From an uncultured beta proteobacterium (lineage in GTDB: Bacteria > Pseudomonadota > Gammaproteobacteria > Burkholderiales > Burkholderiaceae_E): a stretch of 64,000 nt of DNA. Positions 41,126 through 48,591 of this stretch are shown one piece after another. The position numbers and the translations under genes were made by a program. Where the stretch lies: contig CAIZNI010000029.1 of NCBI GenBank assembly GCA_903934295.1, positions 62,001 to 126,000 of the forward strand, read 5' to 3'. Position 1 is the first letter of the stretch; every line of letters starts with the position of its first letter. Below the pieces are notes generated by a model. That model had not been told where the DNA came from. It saw nothing but the letters and a program-made list of their open reading frames with translations, and searched no databases.

Positions 41126-41449
41126 ATGAGTGGCTATCACGACATCGGCGGCCACGCCGCCGGACCGGTGGGCCGGACCGAACTGCCCTTCCAGCACTGG
41201 GAAAAGCAGTCCGAGGCGATCCGCAATCTGTTGGGCGACGGCTCGCGCCGGATGGTCTCGCTCGACGAGATCCGGCTGGGCTTCGAGAGCTTCGGGCTGG
41301 ACAAGTACCAGGCCTACTCGTTCTATCGGCGCCGGCTGGAGGCGATGATCGACACCCTCGAACTGAAGGGCCTGATCACGCGCGCGGAATTCGAGCAGGA
41401 GCTCGCCCGGGTTCAGCGCGACTGGTCCGACCCCTGCCGCGAAGGCTGA
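41126..41449 (+). CDS. Nitrile hydratase/thiocyanate hydrolase beta-type N-terminal subunit
   Basis: 107-residue helical protein that corresponds to the N-terminal half of a nitrile hydratase beta chain. It opens MSGYHDIGGHAAGPVG and FQHWEKQSEAIRNLL, then FYRRRLEAMIDTLELKGLITRAEFEQEL, the family's helical pattern. A full beta chain is about 210-230 residues, so this is half. In three-subunit relatives such as thiocyanate hydrolase, this half is a separate gene. The next gene, 5 nt downstream, encodes the other half. It could also be an activator-like protein, since those resemble the same half, but the HDIGG start favours a structural subunit. Confidence 0.8.
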   Translation: MSGYHDIGGHAAGPVGRTELPFQHWEKQSEAIRNLLGDGSRRMVSLDEIRLGFESFGLDKYQAYSFYRRRLEAMIDTLELKGLITRAEFEQELARVQRDWSDPCREG

Positions 41450-41454
41450 CGGCG

Positions 41455-41778
41455 ATGGCGGCCATGATCCACCCGGTCCGCTTCCAGGTGGGCGATCGCG
41501 TGACGGTGCTGGCCCTGGGCAAGCCCGGTCATGTGCGCACACCCGACTACATCCTCGGCAAGACCGGCGAGGTGATCGAGTTCTGCGGCTGCTTCCTCAA
41601 TCCGGAGGACCTGTCGGTGGGCCGCACCAGCGGGCCGACGGTGCCGCTGTACCGGGTGAAATTCCGAATGGACGCCCTGTGGCCGCCGCCCCAGCGCCAT
41701 CCCGACGATGCGCTGTGCATCGAGATCTACGACCACTGGCTTGCGCCGGCGGCCGCCTTGCAGGAGAGCAGGCCTTGA
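41455..41778 (+). CDS. Nitrile hydratase/thiocyanate hydrolase beta-type C-terminal subunit
   Basis: 107-residue SH3-like barrel protein equal to the C-terminal half of a nitrile hydratase beta chain: FQVGDRVTVLALGKPGHVRTPDYILGKTGEVIEFCG, NPEDLSVGR, LYRVKFRMDALWP and IEIYDHWLAPA are the family landmarks. It begins 5 nt after the preceding gene's stop and overlaps the metal-subunit start by 4 nt. Gene order (N-half, C-half, metal subunit) is that of three-subunit enzymes. No sign of a frameshift joining the halves: each has its own start and stop in different frames. Confidence 0.82.
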   Translation: MAAMIHPVRFQVGDRVTVLALGKPGHVRTPDYILGKTGEVIEFCGCFLNPEDLSVGRTSGPTVPLYRVKFRMDALWPPPQRHPDDALCIEIYDHWLAPAAALQESRP

Positions 41779-42530
41779 ACGCATCCACACCGACTCCCGG
41801 GTCGTCCGACGACACGGGGCATGATCACGACGCCCCCGAGGGTCACGCGCAGGGCCACGGGCACGAGCATCACCACGACCATGACCACGACCACGCTGCG
41901 CACCCCCATGCGCACGACGGCAGTCACGAGCACGACTCGCTGGTGGTGGAAGACGAGCCCGGCAACCTGCTCGGCCAGCAGATGGTCAACGCGCTGCAGG
42001 CGCTGCTGATCCGCCGGCGCATCCTGTCGGCCGGCGAGGTCGCCCTCGAGATCCAGAACCTGGAGGCCCCCGGCACGCACCTGGGCGCGCGCATCGTCGC
42101 CCGCGCCTGGGTCGATCCGGCCTATCGGCAGCGGCTGCTGGAAAACGGCAAGAACGGCGCCGCCGAACTGAAGATCAAGGTCGGCGAGGCACAGCTCGTG
42201 GTGGTCGAAAACACCCCCGACCGCCACCATGTGGTGGTGTGCACCCTCTGTTCCTGCTACCCGCGCTCGATCCTCGGCCAGCCGCCGGCCTGGTACATCA
42301 GCAAGGCCTATCGGGCCCGCACCGTGCGCGAGCCGGCCAGCGTGCTGGAAGAATTCGGGCTGACGCTGCCGGCGACCACCGCGATCCATGTCCACGACAG
42401 CAATGCCGACATGCGCTTCCTGGTGCTGCCGCAACGCCCCGAGGGCACCGCGCATCTCGACGAGGACGCACTCGCCCGACTGGTCACCCGCGACAGCATG
42501 ATCGGCGTGGCGCAGGCACTCACGCCCTGA
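41775..42530 (+). CDS. Cobalt-type nitrile hydratase alpha / thiocyanate hydrolase gamma-like subunit with His-rich N-terminal tail
   Basis: 251 residues from a TTG at 41775, which overlaps the upstream stop and has AGGAG upstream. The metal-binding motif CTLCSC is at 156-161; Thr after the first Cys is the cobalt-type sequence, and these Cys are normally oxidised after translation. It is followed by YPRSILGQPPAWYISKAYRARTVREP and HVHDSNADMRFLVLP, as in thiocyanate hydrolase and nitrile hydratase. Residues 16-53 contain 16 His with Asp/Glu, a metal-binding tail not typical of the family. The rest (about 57-251) has the normal length. The enzyme would hydrate a nitrile, isonitrile, thiocyanate or related compound. 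Confidence 0.85.
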   Translation: MNASTPTPGSSDDTGHDHDAPEGHAQGHGHEHHHDHDHDHAAHPHAHDGSHEHDSLVVEDEPGNLLGQQMVNALQALLIRRRILSAGEVALEIQNLEAPGTHLGARIVARAWVDPAYRQRLLENGKNGAAELKIKVGEAQLVVVENTPDRHHVVVCTLCSCYPRSILGQPPAWYISKAYRARTVREPASVLEEFGLTLPATTAIHVHDSNADMRFLVLPQRPEGTAHLDEDALARLVTRDSMIGVAQALTP

Positions 42531-42559
42531 CGCCCTGACGACCCCACCAAGGAAACACC

Positions 42560-43198
42560 ATGATCCGACTCCCCGCCCTGTTCAAGGCCCTGGCTGCCGC
42601 CGCCGCCACGATGCTCGGCGCGGCACCCGCGCTGGCCCATCACCCGATGGGCGGCACCCTGCCCGGGACCGCCTGGCAGGGACTGGCCTCAGGACTCGGA
42701 CACCCGGTCATCGAGGTCGACCACCTGCTGTTCCTGTTGGGGGCCGCCGCGGTCGCCGCGCTGACACGGGCCACGCCGGCGCGCGCGGGCGCCGCGCTGA
42801 TCCTGTACGCGGTCGCCGCCAGCCTGGGCACCCTGGCCCGGGTCGGCGAGATCAGCCTGCCGATGGGCGCGCCGGCGGTGGCGCTGTCGCTGATGGCGGT
42901 GGGCGTCTGCCTGTGGCTGCAACGCGGACCGTCGGGGCTCACGGGCGGGCTGACCGCCGCGGCGGCGGGACTGATCCATGGCCACGCCTACGGCGAGGCG
43001 GTGGTCGGGGCGCAGACCGGGCCGATCGTGTGGTATCTGGTCGGACTGGTGATCGTTCAGTCGGTCCTGATGATCGGCTGCTTTGCCGGTCTGCGCCGCC
43101 TGGGTCTCGCCGCCCCGTCGCGGATCGTGACCGTGGCCCGCAGCCTGGGCGCCGCGATCGGGGCAGCCGGTGTGATGCTGCTGTGGGCTGGCGCCTGA
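42560..43198 (+). CDS. HupE/UreJ-family metal permease
   Basis: 212-residue membrane protein. The signal sequence ends APALAHHPMGG, which puts the His-rich start outside the membrane. Then come HPVIEVDHLLFLLGAAAVAAL, the HupE/UreJ signature with metal-coordinating His/Asp, and GLIHGHAYGEAVVGA, a second His motif. About six helices are visible. The family moves nickel or cobalt. Placement right after a cobalt-type enzyme subunit suggests cobalt supply for that enzyme. A 30-nt gap separates the two genes. Confidence 0.85.
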   Translation: MIRLPALFKALAAAAATMLGAAPALAHHPMGGTLPGTAWQGLASGLGHPVIEVDHLLFLLGAAAVAALTRATPARAGAALILYAVAASLGTLARVGEISLPMGAPAVALSLMAVGVCLWLQRGPSGLTGGLTAAAAGLIHGHAYGEAVVGAQTGPIVWYLVGLVIVQSVLMIGCFAGLRRLGLAAPSRIVTVARSLGAAIGAAGVMLLWAGA

Positions 43199-43202
43199 GC
43201 CC

Positions 43203-43946
43203 ATGACCCCGCCGGGGCCCACGCCAGCGGCAGCCGATGCGTCCGACGAGCGTCCCGCCGCCGGCACCCGGAGCACCCTGGCCGACCGGGTATACGCCCG
43301 CCTGAAGGACGAACTGCACGACTTCCTGCTGATCGCCGGCGATCGATTCAACGAGGTCGAGACCGCGCATCGGCTGGGCGTGAGCCGCACACCGCTGCGC
43401 GAGGCCTTGTTCCGGCTGCGCAACGAGGGCTTTCTGGAGGTCGAATCCAAGGCCGGCTGGTCGGTGCGACAGATCGACTTCGACAAGCTCGACGAACTCT
43501 ACGACCTGCGGGTGGTGCTGGAGCTGGTGAGCGTGGAGCGGCTGTGCGCACTCGCCGGCGCGCCCCCCGAACTGATCGCCCTGCGGGAATTCTGGCTGGC
43601 CGGGCCGACCGAACGGGCGCGCGACCCGCTGGTCGTCGGCCAGGCCGACGAGGCCTTTCACGGCGCGCTGGTGATGGCCGCCGGCAACCGCGAAATCAGC
43701 CGGGTGCACCGGGAAGTGACCGAGCGCATCCGGATCGTGCGGCGACTCGACTTCACCCGTGCCGAGCGCATCGAGGCGACCTACGACGAACACAGCGCCA
43801 TCCTGCAGGCCATCGGCAGCCGCGAGGCCGCACTGGCCGGACAGCGTCTGCGCCAGCACATCGAACACAGCCGGCAGGCGGTCCACCGGATCACGCTGCA
43901 CGCGTTGCAGGCGGCCCGAAGCCGCCAGGCAAGGTGCATGGGGTGA
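43203..43946 (+). CDS. GntR-family (FCD) transcriptional regulator
   Basis: 247 residues. A winged helix-turn-helix at about 24-90 (TLADRVYARLKDELHDFLL, RLGVSRTPLREALFRLRNEGFLEVE) is followed by an all-helical FCD ligand-binding domain with DLRVVLELVSVERLCAL and the late H-x3-H pattern (HSAILQAI, LRQHIEHS) for metal/ligand. It is 4 nt from the HupE stop, so it is cotranscribed with the operon it probably controls through the palindromes at 38442-38468. The ligand may be the enzyme's substrate or product. Confidence 0.88.
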   Translation: MTPPGPTPAAADASDERPAAGTRSTLADRVYARLKDELHDFLLIAGDRFNEVETAHRLGVSRTPLREALFRLRNEGFLEVESKAGWSVRQIDFDKLDELYDLRVVLELVSVERLCALAGAPPELIALREFWLAGPTERARDPLVVGQADEAFHGALVMAAGNREISRVHREVTERIRIVRRLDFTRAERIEATYDEHSAILQAIGSREAALAGQRLRQHIEHSRQAVHRITLHALQAARSRQARCMG

Positions 43947-43982
43947 GCGGTACAGGGTGAGCGGTACAGGGTGAGTGGCACG
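43941..43982 (+). repeat. Three tandem 14-bp repeats at the end of the GntR gene
   Basis: GGGTGAGCGGTACA occurs twice exactly, and a third copy (GGGTGAGTGGCACG) is diverged. The first copy includes the GntR stop codon (43944-43946). The array fills most of the 83-bp gap before phnC. It may be a simple slippage product or spaced regulator sites. Confidence 0.85.
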
Positions 43983-44029
43983 CAGGCGCCGTCATCGCTC
44001 TGACACACGCCCCGCCTACCCTCGCCTCC

Positions 44030-44854
44030 ATGATTCGATCCACCCCCGTTGCCGTGCGTCTGTCGCAGGCCAGCAAGACCTTCGCCGGCGGACGACGCGC
44101 CCTTGACCGCGTGTCCTTCAATGTCCAGGCCGGCGAGCGGGTGGCCCTGCTGGGCGCCTCCGGGTCCGGAAAGTCGACGCTCCTGCGCTGCCTGTGCGGC
44201 CTCGAGGTGCTCGACCGCGGACCGGGCGCCATCGAGGTCTTCGGCCGCCAGCTGCAGGCCGACGGGCGCATCGCCTCCGACATCCGCGAGCAGCGCCGTC
44301 AGGTCGGCATCATCTTCCAGCAGTTCAACCTGGTCGGCCGGCTGCCGGTGCTGACCAATGTGCTGACCGGACTGGCGGCCGAGCTGCCGCTGTGGCGCTC
44401 CGCGCTCGCGCGGTTCTCGATCCCGGAACGCGCCCGCGCACTCGACGCGCTGGCCGCGATCGGACTGGACGAGCAGGCTTTCCAGCGCGCCTCGACCCTG
44501 TCGGGCGGCCAGCAGCAGCGCGCGGCGATCGCCCGCACGCTGGTGCAGGGCGCCCGGCTGCTGCTGGCCGACGAGCCGGTCGCCTCGCTCGACCCGGAAT
44601 CGACCCGGCGGGTCATGGAGCAGCTGACCGCGCTGAACCGCGATCAGGGGATGACCCTGATCGTGAGCCTGCACCATGTGAGCGTGGCGCGACGCTACTG
44701 CGAACGGGTGATCGCCCTGCGCGACGGCTCGCTGGTGTTCGACGGACCAGTGTCGGCCCTCACACCGACGTTCCTGCGCGAGCTCTACGGCACCGCCGTC
44801 GAGGAACTGCTGCAGGACGAGGCACCGCCATCGGACCTTTGTCAGGCCGCTTGA
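44030..44854 (+). CDS. phnC: Phosphonate-type ABC transporter ATP-binding protein
   Basis: 274-residue ATPase with Walker A GASGSGKST, the PhnC-typical Q-loop IIFQQFNLVGRLPVLTNVLTGL, signature TLSGGQQQRAAIARTL, Walker B LLLADEP and H-loop LIVSLHHVSVARRYC. The NLV-x-RLPVLTNVL stretch assigns it to the PhnC family rather than a generic importer. It starts the phnCDE-type operon. Such systems import phosphonates, and close relatives import phosphite, so the exact ligand is open. Confidence 0.92.
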   Translation: MIRSTPVAVRLSQASKTFAGGRRALDRVSFNVQAGERVALLGASGSGKSTLLRCLCGLEVLDRGPGAIEVFGRQLQADGRIASDIREQRRQVGIIFQQFNLVGRLPVLTNVLTGLAAELPLWRSALARFSIPERARALDALAAIGLDEQAFQRASTLSGGQQQRAAIARTLVQGARLLLADEPVASLDPESTRRVMEQLTALNRDQGMTLIVSLHHVSVARRYCERVIALRDGSLVFDGPVSALTPTFLRELYGTAVEELLQDEAPPSDLCQAA

Positions 44855-44888
44855 ACAAACGTCTGTTTTTCCCCATCAGGAGTTCGCC

Positions 44889-45845
44889 TTGAAGTCACTG
44901 TTTCGCCGCTGGTTTGCGGCCGCCCTGCTCGTCCTGACGATCGCCCCGGCACACGCCCAGGAGATCAATTTCGGCATCATCGCCACCGACTCGGCCAGCG
45001 CGCAGCGCGACCGCTGGGAGCCCTTCTTTCGCGACATGGAGAAGAAGACCGGGCTGAAGGTGACCGCGTTCTATGCGCCCGACTACGCGGGCGTGATCGA
45101 GGCGATGCGGTTCAACAAGATCCAGGTCGCCTGGTATGGCAACAAGTCGGCGATGGAGGCGGTGGACCGGTCCAACGGCGAAGTCTTCGCGCAGGTGATG
45201 TACGCCGACGGCACCTTCGGCTATCACGGCTTGCTGATCACCCACAAGGACAGCCCCTACAAGACGGTCGAGGATGTGCTGCGCCAGTCGAAGAGCATCA
45301 ACTTCGGGATCGGCGATCCGAACTCGACCTCGGGCTTCCTGGTGCCGTCGTTCTACGTGTTCGCCCAGAACAATGTCGATCACCGCAGCGCCTTCAAGAC
45401 GGTGCGCAACGCGAGCCACGGCGCCAACATTCAGGCAGTGCTGGCCCGCCAGGTCGATGTCGCCACCAACAACACCGAGGACATGACCAAGCTGGAATCG
45501 AGCCGGCCGGACCTGTTCGCGCAGCTGCGCGTGATCTGGACGAGCCCGCTCATTCCGAGCGACCCCTTCGTGTGGCGCAAGGACCTCGACCCGGCGGTCA
45601 AGGCGAAGCTCAAGACCTTCGTGCTGGGCTACGCGAAGACCGATCCGCAGGAAAAGGCGATCCTGAAGAACATCTACAGCTACGGCGGCTTTCGGGACTC
45701 GAACAATGACCAGCTGATTCCGATCCGCCAGCTCGAGCTGTTCCGCGACCGTCGCAAGGCCGAGACCGATGAGCGGCTGTCGGCCGACGAGAAGACCCGG
45801 GCGATCGCGGAAATCGACCGCAAGCTGGCCGCGCTGAAGAAGTGA
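44889..45845 (+). CDS. phnD: Phosphonate-type ABC transporter substrate-binding protein
   Basis: 318-residue periplasmic protein. The signal peptide ends AHAQ. The mature sequence has [53 protein letters not shown] with the Tyr/Ser ligand-binding pattern, and [22 protein letters not shown], the PhnD phosphate-binding loop. It delivers phosphonate (or phosphite) to PhnCE. It overlaps the permease gene by 4 nt. Confidence 0.93.
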   Translation: MKSLFRRWFAAALLVLTIAPAHAQEINFGIIATDSASAQRDRWEPFFRDMEKKTGLKVTAFYAPDYAGVIEAMRFNKIQVAWYGNKSAMEAVDRSNGEVFAQVMYADGTFGYHGLLITHKDSPYKTVEDVLRQSKSINFGIGDPNSTSGFLVPSFYVFAQNNVDHRSAFKTVRNASHGANIQAVLARQVDVATNNTEDMTKLESSRPDLFAQLRVIWTSPLIPSDPFVWRKDLDPAVKAKLKTFVLGYAKTDPQEKAILKNIYSYGGFRDSNNDQLIPIRQLELFRDRRKAETDERLSADEKTRAIAEIDRKLAALKK

Positions 45846-46657
45846 GCGCAACGGCTCCCTCCGAGCGTTCGCTGCTGCTGCTGCGCGAGCGCGCGGCCGC
45901 CGAACGCCCGGGCTGGCTCTACTACGCCGGCTGGGCACTGGCGCTGGGAATGCTCGCCTGGTCCTGGCGCGGTGCCGAGATCCGGCCGCTGGACCTGTGG
46001 CGCGACTCCGGCAACATCGCCACCTATGCGCGTGACTTCTTCCCGCCCGACTTTCGCGACTGGCGCATCTACCTGCGCGAGATGCTGGTCACCCTGCACA
46101 TCGCGGTCTGGGGCACGGTGCTGGCGGTGATCGCCGCGGTGCCGATGGGCCTGGCCAGCGCGTCCAATCTGACGCCGCCCTGGGTCCACCAGCCGATGCG
46201 CCGGCTGCTCGACGCCTTTCGCGCGATCAACGAAATGGTGTTCGCGATGCTGTTCATCGTCGCGGTCGGCCTGGGGCCGTTCGCCGGCGTGCTGGCACTA
46301 GCGGTGCACACCACCGGCACGCTGGCCAAGCTGTTCTCGGAGGCGGTGGAGGCGATCGATCCGCGGCCGGTCGAGGGCATCCGGGCCACCGGCGCGCATC
46401 CGCTGGTGGAAATCCTCTTCGGCGTCATCCCGCAGGTGATGCCGCTGTGGGTCTCGTTCGCGCTGTACCGTTTCGAGTCGAACGTGCGCTCGGCCTCGGT
46501 GGTCGGGATGGTGGGTGCCGGCGGCATCGGTGTCGTGCTGTACGAGGTGATCCGCGGCTTCCAGTACGCCCAGACCTGCGCGGTGTTGCTGATCCTGGTG
46601 GCCAGCGTCACCGTGATCGACGTCGTGTCGGCGCAACTGCGCAAGCGGTTCATCTGA
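45842..46657 (+). CDS. phnE: Phosphonate-type ABC transporter permease
   Basis: 271-residue membrane permease with about six helices. PIPL-like features of PhnE include [55 protein letters not shown] and the coupling loop [34 protein letters not shown]. It starts with GTG at 45842, overlapping the phnD stop, and its own stop overlaps the next gene (TGATG), so the four genes are one coupled unit. Confidence 0.93.
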   Translation: MSATAPSERSLLLLRERAAAERPGWLYYAGWALALGMLAWSWRGAEIRPLDLWRDSGNIATYARDFFPPDFRDWRIYLREMLVTLHIAVWGTVLAVIAAVPMGLASASNLTPPWVHQPMRRLLDAFRAINEMVFAMLFIVAVGLGPFAGVLALAVHTTGTLAKLFSEAVEAIDPRPVEGIRATGAHPLVEILFGVIPQVMPLWVSFALYRFESNVRSASVVGMVGAGGIGVVLYEVIRGFQYAQTCAVLLILVASVTVIDVVSAQLRKRFI

Positions 46658-47754
46658 TGGCGAACGCCTTCGACTGGCACATGCCGGTGGCGGTGCACTT
46701 CGGCGCCGGCTGCGCCGACCGCCTGGCCGATGCGCTCGGCGCGCGCGCCGCGGTGGTGCTCGCTTTCGAGCCGGCGCACGCGCTCGGGCTGAGCGCCCGC
46801 TGGCGCGAGCAACTGGGCGACCGGCTGCTCGACTGGGTCGATGTCGCCGACGGCCTGTCCAGCCTCGCCCGGGCGCGCGCGCTCGCCGGGCGGATCTGGC
46901 CGTTACTGGCGCGCCACCCCGACTGCGTGCTGGTGGCGGTGGGCGGGGGCACCACCCTCGACCTGGCCAAGGTGGTGCGCTGTCGACCCCGCGACTCGGA
47001 CTTCGAGGCACTCACGCGCGCGCTGCGCGGTCAGGCCCCCTGGCCGGCACTGGCGCTGGCGCCACTCTGGCTGGTGCCCACCACCGCGGGCACCGGCAGC
47101 GAGGTCACGCGCTGGGCCACGGTCTGGGACACCGAGGCCGAGCCGGCGCTCAAGCGCTCGCTCGATGAGCCCTTCGGCTATGCGGAACACGCCTTCGTCG
47201 ATCCCTGCCTGACCCTGAGCTGCCCGGCGGCGGTCACCCGCGACACCGCGCTCGACGCGTTCGCCCACGCGCTCGAGTCGATCTGGAACCGTCACGCCAA
47301 CCCGGTCAGCGATCGGCTGGCGGTGTCGGCCGCGCGGCGGGTCATCACCGCCCTGCCCGCGTGCCTGGCCCGACCCGACGACCTGGTGCCACGCACCGAG
47401 CTGTCGCTGGCGGCGCTGGAAGCCGGCTGTGCGTTCTCGCAGACGCGAACCGCCCTGGCTCACGCCCTGTCGTACGCGGTCACCCTGGCGCAGGGCGTGC
47501 CGCACGGACTGGCCTGCGCGATCTGGCTCCCGACCGCCTGGGCGCTTGCGCTCGGGCATTCGCCGCGGATCGACGCCCTGCTGGGTGAGGTCTTCGGCGG
47601 CGACGCGGCCGGCGGACCGGCGCGCCTGATGGCCTGGCTGGAGAGCGTCGGCGTCGATGCCCGGCCCGAGGCCTTCGGCATTGGCGACGCGCGCGCCCGG
47701 GTTTGCGACGCGCTGAACAGTGCCCGCGGGCGGAACTTCGTCGGGGCCCGCTGA
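46657..47754 (+). CDS. Iron-type alcohol dehydrogenase linked to phosphonate uptake
   Basis: 365-residue group III (Fe-ADH) dehydrogenase. The NAD-binding motif is VAVGGGTTLDLAKV, then LVPTTAGTGSEVT. The metal ligands are in DTALDAFAHALES, TRTALAHALSYAVT and GVPHGLACAIWLP (Asp/His set). The start codon overlaps the phnE stop. In phosphonate loci, enzymes of this kind reduce or oxidise phosphonoacetaldehyde/2-hydroxyethylphosphonate-type compounds, so that is the leading guess. No C-P lyase or phosphonatase gene is in the window. Confidence 0.85.
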   Translation: MANAFDWHMPVAVHFGAGCADRLADALGARAAVVLAFEPAHALGLSARWREQLGDRLLDWVDVADGLSSLARARALAGRIWPLLARHPDCVLVAVGGGTTLDLAKVVRCRPRDSDFEALTRALRGQAPWPALALAPLWLVPTTAGTGSEVTRWATVWDTEAEPALKRSLDEPFGYAEHAFVDPCLTLSCPAAVTRDTALDAFAHALESIWNRHANPVSDRLAVSAARRVITALPACLARPDDLVPRTELSLAALEAGCAFSQTRTALAHALSYAVTLAQGVPHGLACAIWLPTAWALALGHSPRIDALLGEVFGGDAAGGPARLMAWLESVGVDARPEAFGIGDARARVCDALNSARGRNFVGAR

Positions 47755-47792
47755 ACGGGCCGCTTCGAGAGGGCAGGACGTTCCGGATACGA

Positions 47793-47811
47793 CCGGCCCT
47801 CCGGGGGCCGG
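47793..47811 (+). terminator. GC hairpin after the phnCDE-dehydrogenase operon
   Basis: Perfect 7-bp stem CCGGCCC/GGGCCGG with a 5-nt loop, 38 nt after the dehydrogenase stop and 16 nt before the -10 box of the BLUF gene. It is well placed as a terminator, though it lacks a T-run. Confidence 0.45.
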
Positions 47812-47827
47812 CTGGCTGCAATCCCTC

Positions 47828-47833
47828 TATAAT
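47828..47833 (+). promoter_or_regulatory. TATAAT -10 box of the BLUF gene
   Basis: A perfect TATAAT hexamer lies 25 nt before the ATG, with an AGGAG ribosome-binding site between. No good -35 is at the expected spacing (GGGCCG), so activation by a regulator or an alternative spacing may be needed. Confidence 0.5.
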
Positions 47834-47858
47834 TCGCAGACGGCCCACAGGAGCGCCA

Positions 47859-48473
47859 ATGATCCAGATTTCCTACCTCAGTCGCGCCAGCGAAGCCATG
47901 TCGGCGCAAGCGCTGCTCGCGCTGCTGATGCAGTCGCGCAAAAACAATGTCGCCCGGAATCTCACCGGGATGCTGCTGTACGGCAACGGCACCTTTCTGC
48001 AGGTGATCGAGGGCGACGATGCCGTGGTCGAACAGCTGGTCGAGACCATCTCGGCAGACCCCCGCCACACCACCCTCCAGGTGCTCGGGCGCCGGCCGAT
48101 CGAGCGTCGCCAGTATTCGGAATGGAGCATGGGGTTCGAGCGCGTCACGGACGCGGGCCTGCAGCAGGTCGAGGGCCTGCGGGACTTCGGTGCCAGCGAT
48201 TTCAACCTCGACTTCCTGGCCCGCAATCAGGCGGTCGTCGACACGCTGATGGAGCGCTATCGTTCGCCGCACTGGGACCCCCTGGTGCGCGAGCTCGACG
48301 CCAAGGACAAGGTCATCGACCACCTGCGGAACAACCTCGCCCGCGCGCGGGGCTGCATCGAAGTCGCCAGTCTGGTGCTCGAAAGCGTGACGGAGGCCGG
48401 CAAGAAGGGCCCCCTGAGCGAGGAGCACCTGCGCCTGTGCGATTCCGCGCTGGGCTCGCTTCGGCAGGTCTGA
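47859..48473 (+). CDS. BLUF-domain blue-light photoreceptor
   Basis: 204 residues. Residues 1-95 are a BLUF domain that binds FAD. Tyr6, Asn30, Gln48 and Trp89 are spaced exactly like the photocycle residues Tyr21, Asn45, Gln63 and Trp104 of AppA, so it should be photoactive. LTGMLLYGNGTFLQVIEGD is the family core. The C-terminal 105 residues form helices of no recognised output domain, ending in a helical segment suited to a protein partner. It is single and monocistronic, so it probably acts on a partner elsewhere. Confidence 0.93.
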   Translation: MIQISYLSRASEAMSAQALLALLMQSRKNNVARNLTGMLLYGNGTFLQVIEGDDAVVEQLVETISADPRHTTLQVLGRRPIERRQYSEWSMGFERVTDAGLQQVEGLRDFGASDFNLDFLARNQAVVDTLMERYRSPHWDPLVRELDAKDKVIDHLRNNLARARGCIEVASLVLESVTEAGKKGPLSEEHLRLCDSALGSLRQV

Positions 48474-48591
48474 CGCCGGCTGCCGGCCCACGGGTCGGCC
48501 CGACCGCGGGACCGCCAACACGGTCCCGCGCGCCGCCACAGGGGTCGTTGCCCGCCATCGACTTCACCCCCCTCCGCATCAAAGCACCCCC

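Noticed and set aside
41126-41778. Frameshifted full-length beta chain
   Set aside because: Each half has its own start near the family boundary, a stop and tight spacing, and the same split occurs in three-subunit relatives. A natural split is simpler.
42531-42559. Cobalamin riboswitch before the HupE-type gene
   Set aside because: The gap is only 29 nt and there is no B12-box, so there is no room for the structure.
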